Assembly: GCF_005281835.1 (NCBI RefSeq)
Contig: NZ_RZIS01000011.1
Coordinates: 1 to 64,000 of the forward strand
DNA from: Vibrio profundi
GTDB taxonomy: Bacteria > Pseudomonadota > Gammaproteobacteria > Enterobacterales > Vibrionaceae
Reading direction: 5' to 3'
Length of the DNA: 64,000 nt
Position 1 is the stretch's first letter. Each line of letters starts with the position of its first letter. The position numbers were made by a program, and so were the translations under genes. The notes beneath the pieces are model-generated. The model was given only the letters and a program-made list of their open reading frames with translations, was not told the DNA's origin and made no database searches. Below, piece by piece: positions 24,649 to 34,139 of this stretch.

Positions 24649-25176
24649 ATGTTTGGTATTGCAAACAATAGGTTACTTATTGGCTTAGCCGCATTATTTT
24701 CAGTTTCAGCGCAAGCGAATAACTTTAATTACAATGCCTTGGAAATTCGCATGGGCTCTAGCCCGAGTACTTTTGGTGGCGAGTTCACTACTTATTTTAC
24801 CGAAAACACTCACTTTATCGGTCGATTCGATAGCGGATTTTCTGGTGATTGGGATGCTGCAGGTGGTATCGGCTTTAATGGCCCTGCTGGTCAGTTTGCT
24901 GATATTTATGGCCAAATGCTGCTGCATAACATCAAATACGAATCTGGCGATGACGATTTCCGTACAGAAATTAACTTAGGTGCTCGTGCTTGGTTAATGG
25001 AAGGTATCGAAGTTAACATCCGCGTTGGTCAAATTATGGATAACGATAAAACGAACTCAATTTTTGGTGTCGGTGGCCGCTTCCACTCTACAGAACAACT
25101 TTCTCTAGGCGTCGACATTCGTAACAACGGAACATACGGTCATCAAGTGTTGATGTCCGCTCGCTTCGGTTTCTAA
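24649..25176 (+). CDS. Small outer-membrane beta-barrel protein, unknown
   Basis: 175 aa with a signal peptide (RLLIGLAALFSVSAQA). The mature part is short amphipathic strands with many Gly/Asn/Asp turns. It ends in Phe (MSARFGF), the C-terminal signature of outer-membrane barrels. About 155 mature residues would make an eight-stranded barrel. It has its own gene unit between two terminators. No family recognised beyond the fold; transport or structural role open. Confidence 0.7.
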   Translation: MFGIANNRLLIGLAALFSVSAQANNFNYNALEIRMGSSPSTFGGEFTTYFTENTHFIGRFDSGFSGDWDAAGGIGFNGPAGQFADIYGQMLLHNIKYESGDDDFRTEINLGARAWLMEGIEVNIRVGQIMDNDKTNSIFGVGGRFHSTEQLSLGVDIRNNGTYGHQVLMSARFGF

Positions 25177-25197
25177 TTTATCCATATAGCAGACAAG

Positions 25198-25224
25198 AAA
25201 AAGGCCTTCAGTGAAGGCCTTTTT
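25198..25224. terminator. Bidirectional terminator
   Basis: AAAAAGGCCTT, loop CAGTG, AAGGCCTTTTT between convergent genes. Confidence 0.85.
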
Positions 25225-25240
25225 AATATCTAAAACTTGA

Positions 25241-25882
25241 TTACTTAGTAATTTTGTCTTGTACGTACTTCTGACCTACATCGACTACCGCAACATCTCT
25301 AAAGAAACTACGACCAAGTAACAATGGGTAAGTTAAGTGCGTTCTGTCCGCTAAAGTAAACTCAGTTTTCTCTTTCAAATCACCAATTTGGATCCAAGCA
25401 ACGATCACTGCTCGTCTCTGCGCTTCTTCAGCACTTGATTGTTTGATCCTAACCCACCGTTCAACAGGAAGACTCAATTCTTTGCTGTTTACGCCATCGT
25501 GCTCTATTTTGAACTTAACCCAATCTTTACCGTCTCGTTCAAAAGAAACAATATCTACCGCACTGATTGAAGACGTGGTAGCCCCCGTATCTACACGCGC
25601 TTTAAACGTCTCTTTCAAACCCGGAACAAATACCCACTCTTCTTCACCAAGGATTAACTTGCCATCAGCGGTCTTTTTCACATCTTCAACCGCTGGCGGC
25701 TTTGGATCAACTTCAGGTTCAACAGGCTTTTCCGCTTCTGGCTCTGTTGGCTTTTCAACAGCCACTTCTGTTGAACCATCTGGATTTGTATTTTGTTCCG
25801 TGTCTGTTACCGGAGCTGTGGTGGAACATGCCATTAGTCCACCACTCATCAATAATGCAATCAGCGCTTTTCTTTTATTCAT
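25241..25882 (-). CDS. Retropepsin-like aspartic protease lipoprotein (PF05618)
   Basis: 213 aa. Lipobox LMSGGLMAC near residue 19 makes it a lipoprotein. A Pro/Glu-rich spacer (about 22-70) leads to a single retropepsin-like domain with active-site motif ARVDTGATTSSIS and the closing flap-side sequence PLLLGRSFFRDVAVVDV. The family was once labelled ATP-dependent zinc protease, but the DTGA motif argues for an aspartic peptidase that works as a dimer. Substrate unknown; location would be the periplasmic face of a membrane. It lies 12 bases downstream of the aminotransferase gene on the same strand and may be co-transcribed. Confidence 0.8.
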   Translation of the reverse strand: MNKRKALIALLMSGGLMACSTTAPVTDTEQNTNPDGSTEVAVEKPTEPEAEKPVEPEVDPKPPAVEDVKKTADGKLILGEEEWVFVPGLKETFKARVDTGATTSSISAVDIVSFERDGKDWVKFKIEHDGVNSKELSLPVERWVRIKQSSAEEAQRRAVIVAWIQIGDLKEKTEFTLADRTHLTYPLLLGRSFFRDVAVVDVGQKYVQDKITK

Positions 25883-25893
25883 ACATTCACCAT

Positions 25894-27087
25894 CTATTTG
25901 GATACATTGGCAATAGCGTTAGCAACATAAGGAATATGAGTTTCCGAAAGACCCGCAATGTTGATTCGGCCATCACCCACACCATAAATTCCGTACTCTT
26001 CACGAAGTTGTGTCATTTGAGACTCCGAGAAGCCAAGTACTGTAAACATACCTTTATGACTTTCAATAAAGTCGAATTGTGCAGTACTGTGATTATTTCT
26101 CAACTCGCTACATAAGCTTTGTCGTAGATTTAACAAACGCTGCTGCATTTCACTTAATTCTTGCTTCCAAATCGTTGTTAACTCTTGATTTTGCAAAATA
26201 GTTTTAACTAGAGCTGCACCATGATCTGGTGGCATAGTGTACGTTGAACGCGCTAAGGTCAGTAGTTTACCTTTCGCATTTGCGACACTTTCACTATTTT
26301 TACCTATAACAATCGCGGCACCCGTACGTTCACGGTACAAGCCAAAGTTCTTAGAACAAGAAGTCGTGATCAGCATCTCCTCAACATTGTTAGCCATATG
26401 CTGAAGACCTTTTGCGTCTTCTTCTAGCCCATCACCGAAGCCTTGATAAGCAATATCAACAAAAGGGATGAACCCATTCTTTTGCGAAAGTTTCGTAATT
26501 TCCTGCCATGCAGCAAAATCGATATCAGCACCTGTTGGGTTATGACAGCAACCATGCAACAGAACCACATCTTTTGGACCAGCTTGAGCAAGGTCGTCCA
26601 TCATACGAGCAATATCCACTTGCTTCGTCTCAGGGCTAAAGTAAGAGTAGTACTTAACTTTTAGGCCTGCCGCTTCCATAACGGGTTTGTGGTTTACATA
26701 GCTAGGATTTGAGATCCAAATCGTTGTGTCCGGCTGAGCAACTTTCATTAAGTCGCCTAGCATACGCAATGCTCCGCTCGCACCTGGTGTTTGGATCGCT
26801 GCCACACGATCCATTGCAGAGGTGCCTTTAAGCAAAAGATCAACCATGCTTTGGTTGAATTCTTCACAGCCTGCCAGCCCTACATACGCTTTAGTTTTTT
26901 GAGACTCGACGACTTTATCTTGTGCCATCGATACGGCTTTCATGATCGGTGTTTCACCTTGATTATTTCGGTAAACACCAATACCCAAATCGACTTTGTC
27001 GGCACGAGTATCGCCACGATAAGCAACAGAGAGAGAAAGAATAGGATCTAATGTTGGTTTTGGTAGATGTGAAAACATGAAAGTCAC
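25894..27087 (-). CDS. Aromatic/aspartate aminotransferase (class I, PLP)
   Basis: 397 aa. PLP-dependent transaminase of the AspC/TyrB group, moving amino groups between aspartate or aromatic amino acids and 2-oxo acids. Seen: LGIGVYRNNQGETPI near the N-terminus, HGCCHNPTGAD (PLP ring contact), DIAYQGFGDGL, the Schiff-base Lys in TTSCSKNFGLYRERTG, and RSTYTMPPDHGA (substrate carboxylate Arg). Length equals E. coli AspC and TyrB. Choosing between aspC and tyrB by eye is not safe. Start ATG 27087. Confidence 0.9.
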   Translation of the reverse strand: MTFMFSHLPKPTLDPILSLSVAYRGDTRADKVDLGIGVYRNNQGETPIMKAVSMAQDKVVESQKTKAYVGLAGCEEFNQSMVDLLLKGTSAMDRVAAIQTPGASGALRMLGDLMKVAQPDTTIWISNPSYVNHKPVMEAAGLKVKYYSYFSPETKQVDIARMMDDLAQAGPKDVVLLHGCCHNPTGADIDFAAWQEITKLSQKNGFIPFVDIAYQGFGDGLEEDAKGLQHMANNVEEMLITTSCSKNFGLYRERTGAAIVIGKNSESVANAKGKLLTLARSTYTMPPDHGAALVKTILQNQELTTIWKQELSEMQQRLLNLRQSLCSELRNNHSTAQFDFIESHKGMFTVLGFSESQMTQLREEYGIYGVGDGRINIAGLSETHIPYVANAIANVSK

Positions 27088-27262
27088 AACCCTTTGAAAT
27101 TCAAGTAATGAGTTTCACGTTAACATTATCGTAGCAAAATCAGAAACATTTTTTATTAGAAGAGCTTAGTTACCATAAGTAATCAGAGATCTGTCATTTA
27201 ACGCGAGAAAATAGCGTAAATATCGACCTAAACTGCACTGTACAATCAGCTGCAACAAATTT

Positions 27263-28120
27263 TCACGGAGCACTCTGTTTAAATTTCCTCGGCGTCATCC
27301 CAGACCAAGCCTTAAAGCGAGTGCTAAAGTTAGCGGCATTAGGATAACCCACAATCTCGCCAATATGCTGAATAGACCAATCGCTGGATCTGAGCAAGCG
27401 TGCGGCATATTCCATTCGCATCCGCATAATATGAGTCATAGGACTATGAGAATAATAACGCTGACATAAGCGATGAAAATGCGGCTCCGAACATGGAAAC
27501 AGGCTCGCTAATTCGTGAACATTCCACTCTTTATGTAGCTGTTTTTGTACATTATCAAACACCCGCCTTAGCCGAATTAAATTACGCGATTGCTCCTGAG
27601 GAACTGGCGCGTTAATCATTGCCTCTATTTGAGCCACACTATGGATAGCGATTTTTCCACCTAAATCTATAGGCAAAGCAATGCTTCTTAATAGTGTATG
27701 GATACATGATGATATGACTTCTGCGGCTGGAGAAAGCGTATAGCTTATCCGTTCACTCACGATATTCGCCCAGTACTTTTCCGGCGAAAGAAATATCCAA
27801 GCTATTTGCCAAGTTTCTTCCTCAATACCAAAACCGTTTTCTATTCCTGCAGGCACCGTAATACAAGATCCAGGTTCTAGAATGTAGCGACATCCTTCAC
27901 TCTCCAGCCAACCTTTTCCTCGTACAGTAAATAGCAGCATATGCTTTTGCTGATGCTTTCGGTACACCGAGAAAAAATCGCGGCACGACGCAGTGCCACA
28001 TTGAACAATCCCTAATTCTTCAAATGCCAGTACGTGGCTTTGATCGACAAACTCTTGGTGTGTCTTCTCAGATATCTCGTAGCTTTCTTGTTTTTCATTT
28101 AATTGGCTAACTTTGGTCAT
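27263..28120 (-). CDS. AraC-family regulator divergent from a MATE pump (pair 1)
   Basis: About 285 aa from ATG 28120; the frame is open to 28168 but only with a TTG start. An N-terminal cupin-like sensing domain (LEPGSCITVPAGIENGFG, with HMLLFTVRGKGWL) is followed by two helix-turn-helix motifs, VHELASLFPCSEPHFHRLCQ and IQHIGEIVGYPNAANFSTRF, ending with GMTPRKFK. It is divergent from the MATE gene (start 28216), so it most likely controls it and itself from the 95-base gap. A second, related AraC-MATE pair lies at 50999-53359. The inducer is unknown. Confidence 0.85.
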   Translation of the reverse strand: MTKVSQLNEKQESYEISEKTHQEFVDQSHVLAFEELGIVQCGTASCRDFFSVYRKHQQKHMLLFTVRGKGWLESEGCRYILEPGSCITVPAGIENGFGIEEETWQIAWIFLSPEKYWANIVSERISYTLSPAAEVISSCIHTLLRSIALPIDLGGKIAIHSVAQIEAMINAPVPQEQSRNLIRLRRVFDNVQKQLHKEWNVHELASLFPCSEPHFHRLCQRYYSHSPMTHIMRMRMEYAARLLRSSDWSIQHIGEIVGYPNAANFSTRFKAWSGMTPRKFKQSAP

Positions 28121-28215
28121 AAAGATAGTTTGGCAAAAGTTTGTGATTACTCGAAACAATACAGACAAATCAAATGCCGATAAACTTCTCGCATATTAAC
28201 GACTAGGGAAATGCG

Positions 28216-29601
28216 ATGCTCTCGACATATCGTCATTTAGACAAAGATTTTTGGCAAAAACTGATTCACATAGGTTTACCTGTATCACTGCAAACAATGC
28301 TGTTTTCGTTACTGGGCGTAGTTGATATCTTCATGGTCAATCAGCTTGGGGATGCCGCAACAGCCGCCGTAGGCGTGGGAAATCGTATTTTTTTCTTTAA
28401 TTTAATCATGGTTTCAGGTGTAAGTGGTGCGGTTAGCGTGCTAGCTTCACAATATTTTGGTGCTGGCGACTTCAACGGGATTCGACGCACCCTAGCTCAA
28501 TCTTGGGCATTATCCGTTCTTGCCATTACCCCGTTCGTGTTCATTTATATATTGGTTCCTGAATCAGTCGTGTCTGCAGTGGCCTCAGACCCTGATTACA
28601 TCCGATTGGCAACGGATTACCTTTGGATAACAGGGGCCAGCCTTATTGGTACCGCTGTGGTTGTCCCGCTAGAAAGCGCGCTGAGATCTGTGGGCGAAGC
28701 CAAGCTGCCAACAAAGATCAGTATTTGGGCAATCATTGTTAACGCCATTCTCAATGCACTACTGATCTTTGGATTGTTTGGCTTCCCTGAGCTTGGCGTG
28801 ATTGGCGCTGCAATCGGTACTACCATTTCTCGCTTTGTACAGACTATTGCCCTATTGGTTATGGCTAAAAGACATTACGCGCATTTGTTCCCAACACTAA
28901 GTAATTGGCGCGACGCTATCTTGCCCAAGCACAGAAAAAAATATCTGACTGTTGCGATACCCATGTTAGTTCATGATACAGCTTGGGCTGGTGGCCTTCT
29001 TGTTTACAACGTTATCGTCGGTCAAATGGGGGTTGGAGAGCTCGCCATTATCTCGCTACTCTCTCCAGTAGAAAGTATTCTGATCTCTGCATTTATGGGG
29101 TTTGCTGTAGCGGCTTCGATCATTTTAGGTAACGAAATTGGAGCTAAGAATTACCAACGTGTAGAAAACACGGCTTGGGGTTATGTCATCGTTAGTTGCT
29201 TACTTGCGGCTCTGTTAGCATTGCTGTGTTTCGTCGCCAAGCCAGCCATAGTCTACTTGATCGACTTTACTCAACTAGAACTCAAAGATACTGCGGTAAA
29301 TGTCGCCCTAGTGATGGCCTTAGGCATGATACTTAGAGTATTCAATATGGTGGGGATTGGTGGTGTTTTAAAAAGTGGTGGAGATATCAACTACAGCATT
29401 TTTATCGACTTGTTTGGCCAATGGGTAATCGGTATTCCGCTCGCCTACTTCACCGCTATTGTATTAGGTTGGCCGCTAGAATTGGTTCTAATGATCGTAC
29501 TGCTCGAAGAACTCGCCAAAATTGCACTGACCAGCCAACGCATCCAATCAAAAAAATGGATTAACAATCTCATTGAAGAAAAAGGAGCTGTCACCGCTTA
29601 G
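28216..29601 (+). CDS. MATE-family multidrug/Na+ antiporter (pair 1)
   Basis: 461 aa with twelve predicted membrane spans and two MatE halves. The N-terminal half has GLPVSLQTMLFSLLGVVDIF and NQLGDAATAAVGVGNRIFF, and the C-terminal half has AIPMLVHDTAWAGGLLVYN and SGGDINYSIFIDLFGQWVIG. These pumps export cationic drugs in exchange for Na+ or H+. A strong terminator follows. It is the target expected for the divergent AraC regulator. Substrate not predictable. Confidence 0.9.
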   Translation: MLSTYRHLDKDFWQKLIHIGLPVSLQTMLFSLLGVVDIFMVNQLGDAATAAVGVGNRIFFFNLIMVSGVSGAVSVLASQYFGAGDFNGIRRTLAQSWALSVLAITPFVFIYILVPESVVSAVASDPDYIRLATDYLWITGASLIGTAVVVPLESALRSVGEAKLPTKISIWAIIVNAILNALLIFGLFGFPELGVIGAAIGTTISRFVQTIALLVMAKRHYAHLFPTLSNWRDAILPKHRKKYLTVAIPMLVHDTAWAGGLLVYNVIVGQMGVGELAIISLLSPVESILISAFMGFAVAASIILGNEIGAKNYQRVENTAWGYVIVSCLLAALLALLCFVAKPAIVYLIDFTQLELKDTAVNVALVMALGMILRVFNMVGIGGVLKSGGDINYSIFIDLFGQWVIGIPLAYFTAIVLGWPLELVLMIVLLEELAKIALTSQRIQSKKWINNLIEEKGAVTA

Positions 29602-29638
29602 TGCTCAGTGTATGTGAAAACTAACCAGAACTCACACC

Positions 29639-29685
29639 AAAGGGCTTTATCCAAAGCATAACGCTAACGATAAAGCCCTTTTTTC
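29639..29685 (+). terminator. Terminator after the first MATE gene
   Basis: AAAGGGCTTTATC (29639-29651) pairs with GATAAAGCCCTTT (29669-29681), followed by T. Confidence 0.85.
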
Positions 29686-29763
29686 ATAGAGCAATTAATC
29701 TACATTAATGAACATGTATCACCGATGTTCAGATCAGTATGATGAAGCACGATCGTTTAGGCG

Positions 29764-30234
29764 TTATAGATCGGTAAATCGATGGATGATCTGGTTAGCG
29801 CTGCCCCGCCACTTCAAACTTGGATCAGCTTGATCTTGTACAAACTTTCCATCAATAAGCGTATCCACCAGCTCGACTACTTCACGCTGTTCTGCAGTAA
29901 GTTCACTCAGTGTATAGCCAGTCCACACCCAAATGTCTTTATTCGGGCATTCATTCCGAACACGTTTTACTAGAGCCAAGACTTCGCTCACATTCGCAGG
30001 ATGAAGCGGATCGCCCCCTGAAAGTGACAAGCCTCTACGCTTAATACGCGTATCATTTAAATCTGCAACGATGTGGTCTTGAAGTTCCTTAGTGAATAAA
30101 TGGCCTGAGTCCAACCGCTGAGTCGACTGATTGTAACAACCACGACACTGGTGAACGCAGCCAGAAACAAACAGCGTACACCTCGTTCCTGGCCCGTTAA
30201 CTACGTCAATCGGATGATATTGGTGATAATTCAT
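29764..30234 (-). CDS. nrdG: Anaerobic ribonucleotide reductase activating enzyme
   Basis: 156 aa radical-SAM activase that installs the glycyl radical on NrdD. The iron-sulfur motif is CVHQCRGC (C26, C30, C33). SLSGGDPLHPANV is the SAM-binding GGE-like motif. Length matches E. coli NrdG (154). It follows nrdD by 17 bases in one leftward operon. Confidence 0.95.
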   Translation of the reverse strand: MNYHQYHPIDVVNGPGTRCTLFVSGCVHQCRGCYNQSTQRLDSGHLFTKELQDHIVADLNDTRIKRRGLSLSGGDPLHPANVSEVLALVKRVRNECPNKDIWVWTGYTLSELTAEQREVVELVDTLIDGKFVQDQADPSLKWRGSANQIIHRFTDL

Positions 30235-30251
30235 AAAGATCCGAATCCGAG

Positions 30252-32372
30252 TTACAAATGCTTAACGCGGCGCTTAACTTCTTCTTGCTTACCAAAGTTA
30301 AACGGTCTTGCATCAGGGCTTCCTAGGTAACCGCAGACACGTCGCGTCACAGATACTTTGGTAGAGTCATGGTTGCCACATTTAGGGCAAGTAAAACCTT
30401 TGCTTGTACAATCAAACTCACCGTTGTAACCACATTCATAGCATTCATCAATCGGTGTGTTCGTGCCGTAATAAGGTACACGCGTGTAGCTGTAGTCCCA
30501 CACATTTTCCAACGCTTCAATATTGTTCTGCATATTCGGAAATTCGCCATAACAAATGAAACCACCACTCGAAATTTCTGGGTATGGCATTTCGAAATCG
30601 ATCTTATCGTATGGGTTTACTTTCTTTTGTACATCTAGGTGGAAACTGTTGGTGTAGTACCCGCGATCAGTCACACCTTCGATCACGCCAAACTCTTTCG
30701 TATCAATACGACAGAAACGACTACATAGGTTTTCACTCGGTGTCCCATATAAGCTAAACGCATAGCCCGTTTCTTCTCTCCATTCTTGAACCGTCTTTTT
30801 CATATGTTCGACGAGCTCCAACGCTTTGGTGCGCATTTCGCTATCGTCGTACAAGTGCGGATCACAGCCAAACAGTGCTGTCATTGCTTCATGGATACCG
30901 ATATAGCCAAGTGAAATAGACGCGCGACCATTTTTGAAAATATCGGCAATAGAATCGTCAGCTTTTAAACGAACACCGCATGCCCCTTCCATATATAAGA
31001 TTGGTGCCACGCGTGCTTTTACATTTTCTAAACGTGAAATACGTGTTTCTAACGCTCGACGAGCCAACTTCAGTTTATCGTCTAATAGTTCATAGAATTC
31101 CGCCATATCGCCATTCGCTTTAATAGCAATACGGGGTAAGTTTAAGCTCACAACACCTAAGTTGTTACGACCTTCATGGATTAACTCACCATTTTCTTCA
31201 TATGTATTCAAGAAGCTACGGCAGCCCATTGGAGTTTTGAATGACCCTGTCACTTCTACAACTTTGTCGTAGTTAAGAATATCTGGATACATACGCTTAG
31301 ATGCACACTCAAGAGCTAATTGTTTAATATCGTAGTTTGGATCGTCTTGTTTGTGATTAAGGCCGTCTTGAATCGCGAATACTAGTTTAGGGAATACCGC
31401 AGTCTTGCGATTCTTACCTAGCCCAGCAATACGATTTTTAAGAATTGATTGCTGGATCAGCTTGCTTCCCCAACTCGTACCTAGCCCAAAACCAAAGGTT
31501 ACAAATGGCGTTTGACCGTTAGCAGTGTGTAACGTATTAACTTCGTACTCTAGTGATTGAAACGCGTCATAACACTCTTTCTCGGTTCGAGATTTCGCGA
31601 ATGCTTCTGGGTTGTGAATATCCCAATCTTTAGCTAATTGAAGGTGCTTTTCATAACTCGCCAAAACGTAGGGTTCTAGAACTTCATCTATACGATTGAT
31701 GGTAGTGCCGCCATAAATGTGGCTTGCAACCTGAGCAATAATTTGTGCAGTAACTGCTGTTGCGGTCGAGATCGACTTCGGAGTGTCGATTTCAGCGTTA
31801 CCCATTTTAAAGCCGTGCGTTAACATACCTTTAAGGTCGATAAGCATGCAGTTAAACATTGGAAAAAATGGTGCGTAGTCCAAGTCGTGGTAGTGAATAT
31901 CACCGTCTTCATGCGCTTTGACAATATCACGTGGCAAAATGTGAGTTTTTGCATAATGTTTAGCCACAATACCAGCAAGCAAATCGCGCTGTGTTGGAAT
32001 TACCTTACCGTCCTTGTTCGCGTTTTCATTGATCAGGTCTACATTACTTTCTTCAATTAGCCCTTCAATTTCACGCGTAAGTGCACTCTGCTTCTCGCGA
32101 GCGATGTCGCGGTCATGACGGTATTCGATGTAAGAACGAGCAAGCGACTTGTATGGCCCTTGCATCAATTCATTCTCAACCATGGTCTGAATTTCAGAGA
32201 TATGAACTTCTTCGTATTCTTTCAGTTTTAACTCAACAGCTAATGCCACATTTAGTGCATAAATTGCGATTTCTTTACCTGCTTGTTCCGATGCTGCTTC
32301 CACTGCGGCTTGAATGCGATCTCTGCTAAACGGAGCTCTTGAGCCATCACGTTTGATTACGATTGGTTTCAC
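30252..32372 (-). CDS. nrdD: Anaerobic ribonucleoside-triphosphate reductase
   Basis: 706 aa. Reduces ribonucleoside triphosphates to deoxy forms without oxygen, using a glycyl radical and formate. The N-terminal ATP-cone (IVIKRDGSRAPFSRDRIQAA) is the allosteric site. The C-terminus has a zinc site with CYECG and CPKCG, and the radical motif RVCGYLG (Gly near 681). Two consecutive GTG codons (32375 and 32372) could start; I chose 32372 because AAGGAG is then five bases away. Upstream lie two NrdR boxes and an FNR box, fitting dNTP feedback and anaerobic induction. Confidence 0.95.
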   Translation of the reverse strand: MKPIVIKRDGSRAPFSRDRIQAAVEAASEQAGKEIAIYALNVALAVELKLKEYEEVHISEIQTMVENELMQGPYKSLARSYIEYRHDRDIAREKQSALTREIEGLIEESNVDLINENANKDGKVIPTQRDLLAGIVAKHYAKTHILPRDIVKAHEDGDIHYHDLDYAPFFPMFNCMLIDLKGMLTHGFKMGNAEIDTPKSISTATAVTAQIIAQVASHIYGGTTINRIDEVLEPYVLASYEKHLQLAKDWDIHNPEAFAKSRTEKECYDAFQSLEYEVNTLHTANGQTPFVTFGFGLGTSWGSKLIQQSILKNRIAGLGKNRKTAVFPKLVFAIQDGLNHKQDDPNYDIKQLALECASKRMYPDILNYDKVVEVTGSFKTPMGCRSFLNTYEENGELIHEGRNNLGVVSLNLPRIAIKANGDMAEFYELLDDKLKLARRALETRISRLENVKARVAPILYMEGACGVRLKADDSIADIFKNGRASISLGYIGIHEAMTALFGCDPHLYDDSEMRTKALELVEHMKKTVQEWREETGYAFSLYGTPSENLCSRFCRIDTKEFGVIEGVTDRGYYTNSFHLDVQKKVNPYDKIDFEMPYPEISSGGFICYGEFPNMQNNIEALENVWDYSYTRVPYYGTNTPIDECYECGYNGEFDCTSKGFTCPKCGNHDSTKVSVTRRVCGYLGSPDARPFNFGKQEEVKRRVKHL

Positions 32373-32416
32373 CACTTCTCCTTACCCTAAGCGTATTCAC
32401 AGACTTATCCACAAAC

Positions 32417-32463
32417 ACACTATATAGAGCGATTTATAATTCAAATAACACAAGATGTTGTGG
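32417..32463. promoter_or_regulatory. Pair of NrdR boxes upstream of nrdD
   Basis: ACACTATATAGAGCGA (32417-32432) and ACACAAGATGTTGTGG (32448-32463) each agree with about 13 of 16 positions of the NrdR consensus ACACWATATATWGTGT. Their start-to-start distance is 31 bases, three helical turns, the spacing known for cooperative NrdR binding. Confidence 0.8.
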
Positions 32464-32494
32464 CGTATTTAACGAAAAGCACTAAAGAGACGTA

Positions 32495-32508
32495 TTGATA
32501 TAGATCAA
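32495..32508. promoter_or_regulatory. FNR box upstream of nrdD
   Basis: TTGATATAGATCAA is a perfect TTGAT-N4-ATCAA FNR site about 130 bases before the nrdD start. It indicates activation under anaerobiosis. Confidence 0.85.
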
Positions 32509-32660
32509 TAAAAATTGGCTGTAGAACAAGATCAAATCGATCTGTTTGCACAAGCTCCCATTCAAAAAAGAAACAATGAAAATTGTATTTATGACGTATT
32601 TTTTGCTTGAAATTCTATGACTGCTGATACGATAACGGCTAGAGATAACCTTATGAGTTT

Positions 32661-33560
32661 ATGTTAATGAAAACCAAACCTATTACACGAATATTCAGTG
32701 CAATATTCTCTATATTGATCGCGCATTCTAGTTTCGCTCAACCGCTTAATATTTCTACATGGAACATTGAATGGCTCACAAGCACCCCAGACCATAACAT
32801 CAAACAGAGTCAGCGTAATGAACAAGACTTTGAAAAACTTAGCCACTATTTTCAATCGTTAGATAGCGACGTACTGGCGTTTCAAGAAATCGACAGTGCT
32901 GAGGCGATCCAAACGATCATAGGTAACGACTACACCGTTGTTATGTCTGAACGCGCCGATAAAGACAACGCTAAGCACCAGTTCAAAGATATTAATCAAT
33001 TTACAGGGTTCGCTATTCGCGACCACGTGACGTTTACGAACATGGATGATTTGCAGCTCTCAGGAGGGGCTACCAGCAAGTTAAGGTTCGCCAGTTATAT
33101 TAAGGTGAACCGCGGACAGGAAAGCGAACTACATATTCTTAATGTCCACCTAAAAGCTGGCTGTTCTGGGGCGTATCGGAATAACCGTAATTGCAACATT
33201 CTCAAATCACAAGGCAAAAGCCTTCAATCTTGGATTCAGGATAGAGAGCGACAGTCTCAAAGCTACGTCATTTTAGGGGATTTTAACCATAATATGGGCT
33301 ATCCCAATGATTGGTTTTGGACGCAATTATCAAACAACGCGGATGCTAGATTAATCACTCAACATACAAAAGCGCAATGTAAAGTTCGCTCACGCAAGAA
33401 TCCAACCAAGACACACCAATTTCGTAACCTCATCGACCATATTATCGTCAGTGATGACCTAACGACACAAAGCACAGAGCAGCAGGTATTCGAATCGAAT
33501 GATGTCCTTAATTACCAATTAAGTGACCATTGCCCTGTTTCAACGCAAATAAATAAGTAA
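32661..33560 (+). CDS. Secreted endonuclease/exonuclease/phosphatase-family protein
   Basis: 299 aa with a signal peptide (ITRIFSAIFSILIAHSSFAQ). The metal-dependent EEP fold is shown by ISTWNIEWLTS, VLAFQEID (Glu ligand), HILNVHLKAGC, VILGDFNHN and a final LSDHCPVS (catalytic His). Four Cys in the second half could form disulfides, fitting export. Substrate may be nucleic acid or a phosphodiester lipid; which cannot be told. Two ATGs (32661 and 32667) are possible starts, with no strong ribosome site. Divergent from nrdD. Confidence 0.8.
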   Translation: MLMKTKPITRIFSAIFSILIAHSSFAQPLNISTWNIEWLTSTPDHNIKQSQRNEQDFEKLSHYFQSLDSDVLAFQEIDSAEAIQTIIGNDYTVVMSERADKDNAKHQFKDINQFTGFAIRDHVTFTNMDDLQLSGGATSKLRFASYIKVNRGQESELHILNVHLKAGCSGAYRNNRNCNILKSQGKSLQSWIQDRERQSQSYVILGDFNHNMGYPNDWFWTQLSNNADARLITQHTKAQCKVRSRKNPTKTHQFRNLIDHIIVSDDLTTQSTEQQVFESNDVLNYQLSDHCPVSTQINK

Positions 33561-33620
33561 ATTTTCTTTAGTAGACAATTGGCTCAGTAAATACGATTAA
33601 ACCTAGAGAATATGAATAAC

Positions 33621-33650
33621 AAGGGCGGCATGATTTGCGGCCCTTTATAT
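33621..33650. terminator. Putative terminator between convergent genes
   Basis: AAGGGC (33621-33626) pairs with GCCCTT (33640-33645), with a G-G mismatch and two more pairs inside, followed by TATAT. Moderate quality. Confidence 0.5.
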
Positions 33651-33662
33651 AGATTGTACTAA

Positions 33663-34139
33663 TTAGGACGACTTTTGCTCTTGGTACAATACCGAAGGTT
33701 CGGAATCTAACTTGGTTATTACCCCTCTCGCTACCAGCATTCCAACTAACATCGCTAACGTAAACATCACGATCACATGAGAGCCAGAACCAAGGCTTGA
33801 TATTGCAGGACCAGGGCAAATACCAGCAATCCCCCACCCGATGCCAAATACCACGGAACCTACGATCAACCGTTTATCTACCGTCTGTGTTTTAGGCTGC
33901 GCGATCGTTTCTCCATTAACGGCATTGGCGCGAGGCTTTATTAGAAAGTGATAGAAAGGTATAAAAACCACAAGCGCTCCCCCCATCACAAACGCTAAGC
34001 TCGGATTCCAATCACCTGTAATGTCCAAAAATCCAATCACATTCTGTGGATCAGCCATACCAGAGATAATCATACCCGCACCAAATAATATCCCTGACAA
34101 TAAGCTGCTTACGATACCTATCAAGTTCATGGTTTTCAT
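33663..34139 (-). CDS. YeeE/YedE-family sulfur transporter subunit (DUF6691-like)
   Basis: 158 aa with about four membrane spans and conserved GILFGAGMIISGMADPQNVIGFLD near the start (two blocks: GILFGAGMIISGMADP, NVIGFLDI). The motif IGWGIAGICPGPAI carries the Cys seen in thiosulfate or persulfide-transporting YeeE proteins. It forms a pair with the preceding YeeE gene, overlapping by one base, resembling the split PmpB/PmpA arrangement. It probably moves a sulfur species across the inner membrane. Under the ArsR-type regulator at the operon head. Confidence 0.8.
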   Translation of the reverse strand: MKTMNLIGIVSSLLSGILFGAGMIISGMADPQNVIGFLDITGDWNPSLAFVMGGALVVFIPFYHFLIKPRANAVNGETIAQPKTQTVDKRLIVGSVVFGIGWGIAGICPGPAISSLGSGSHVIVMFTLAMLVGMLVARGVITKLDSEPSVLYQEQKSS

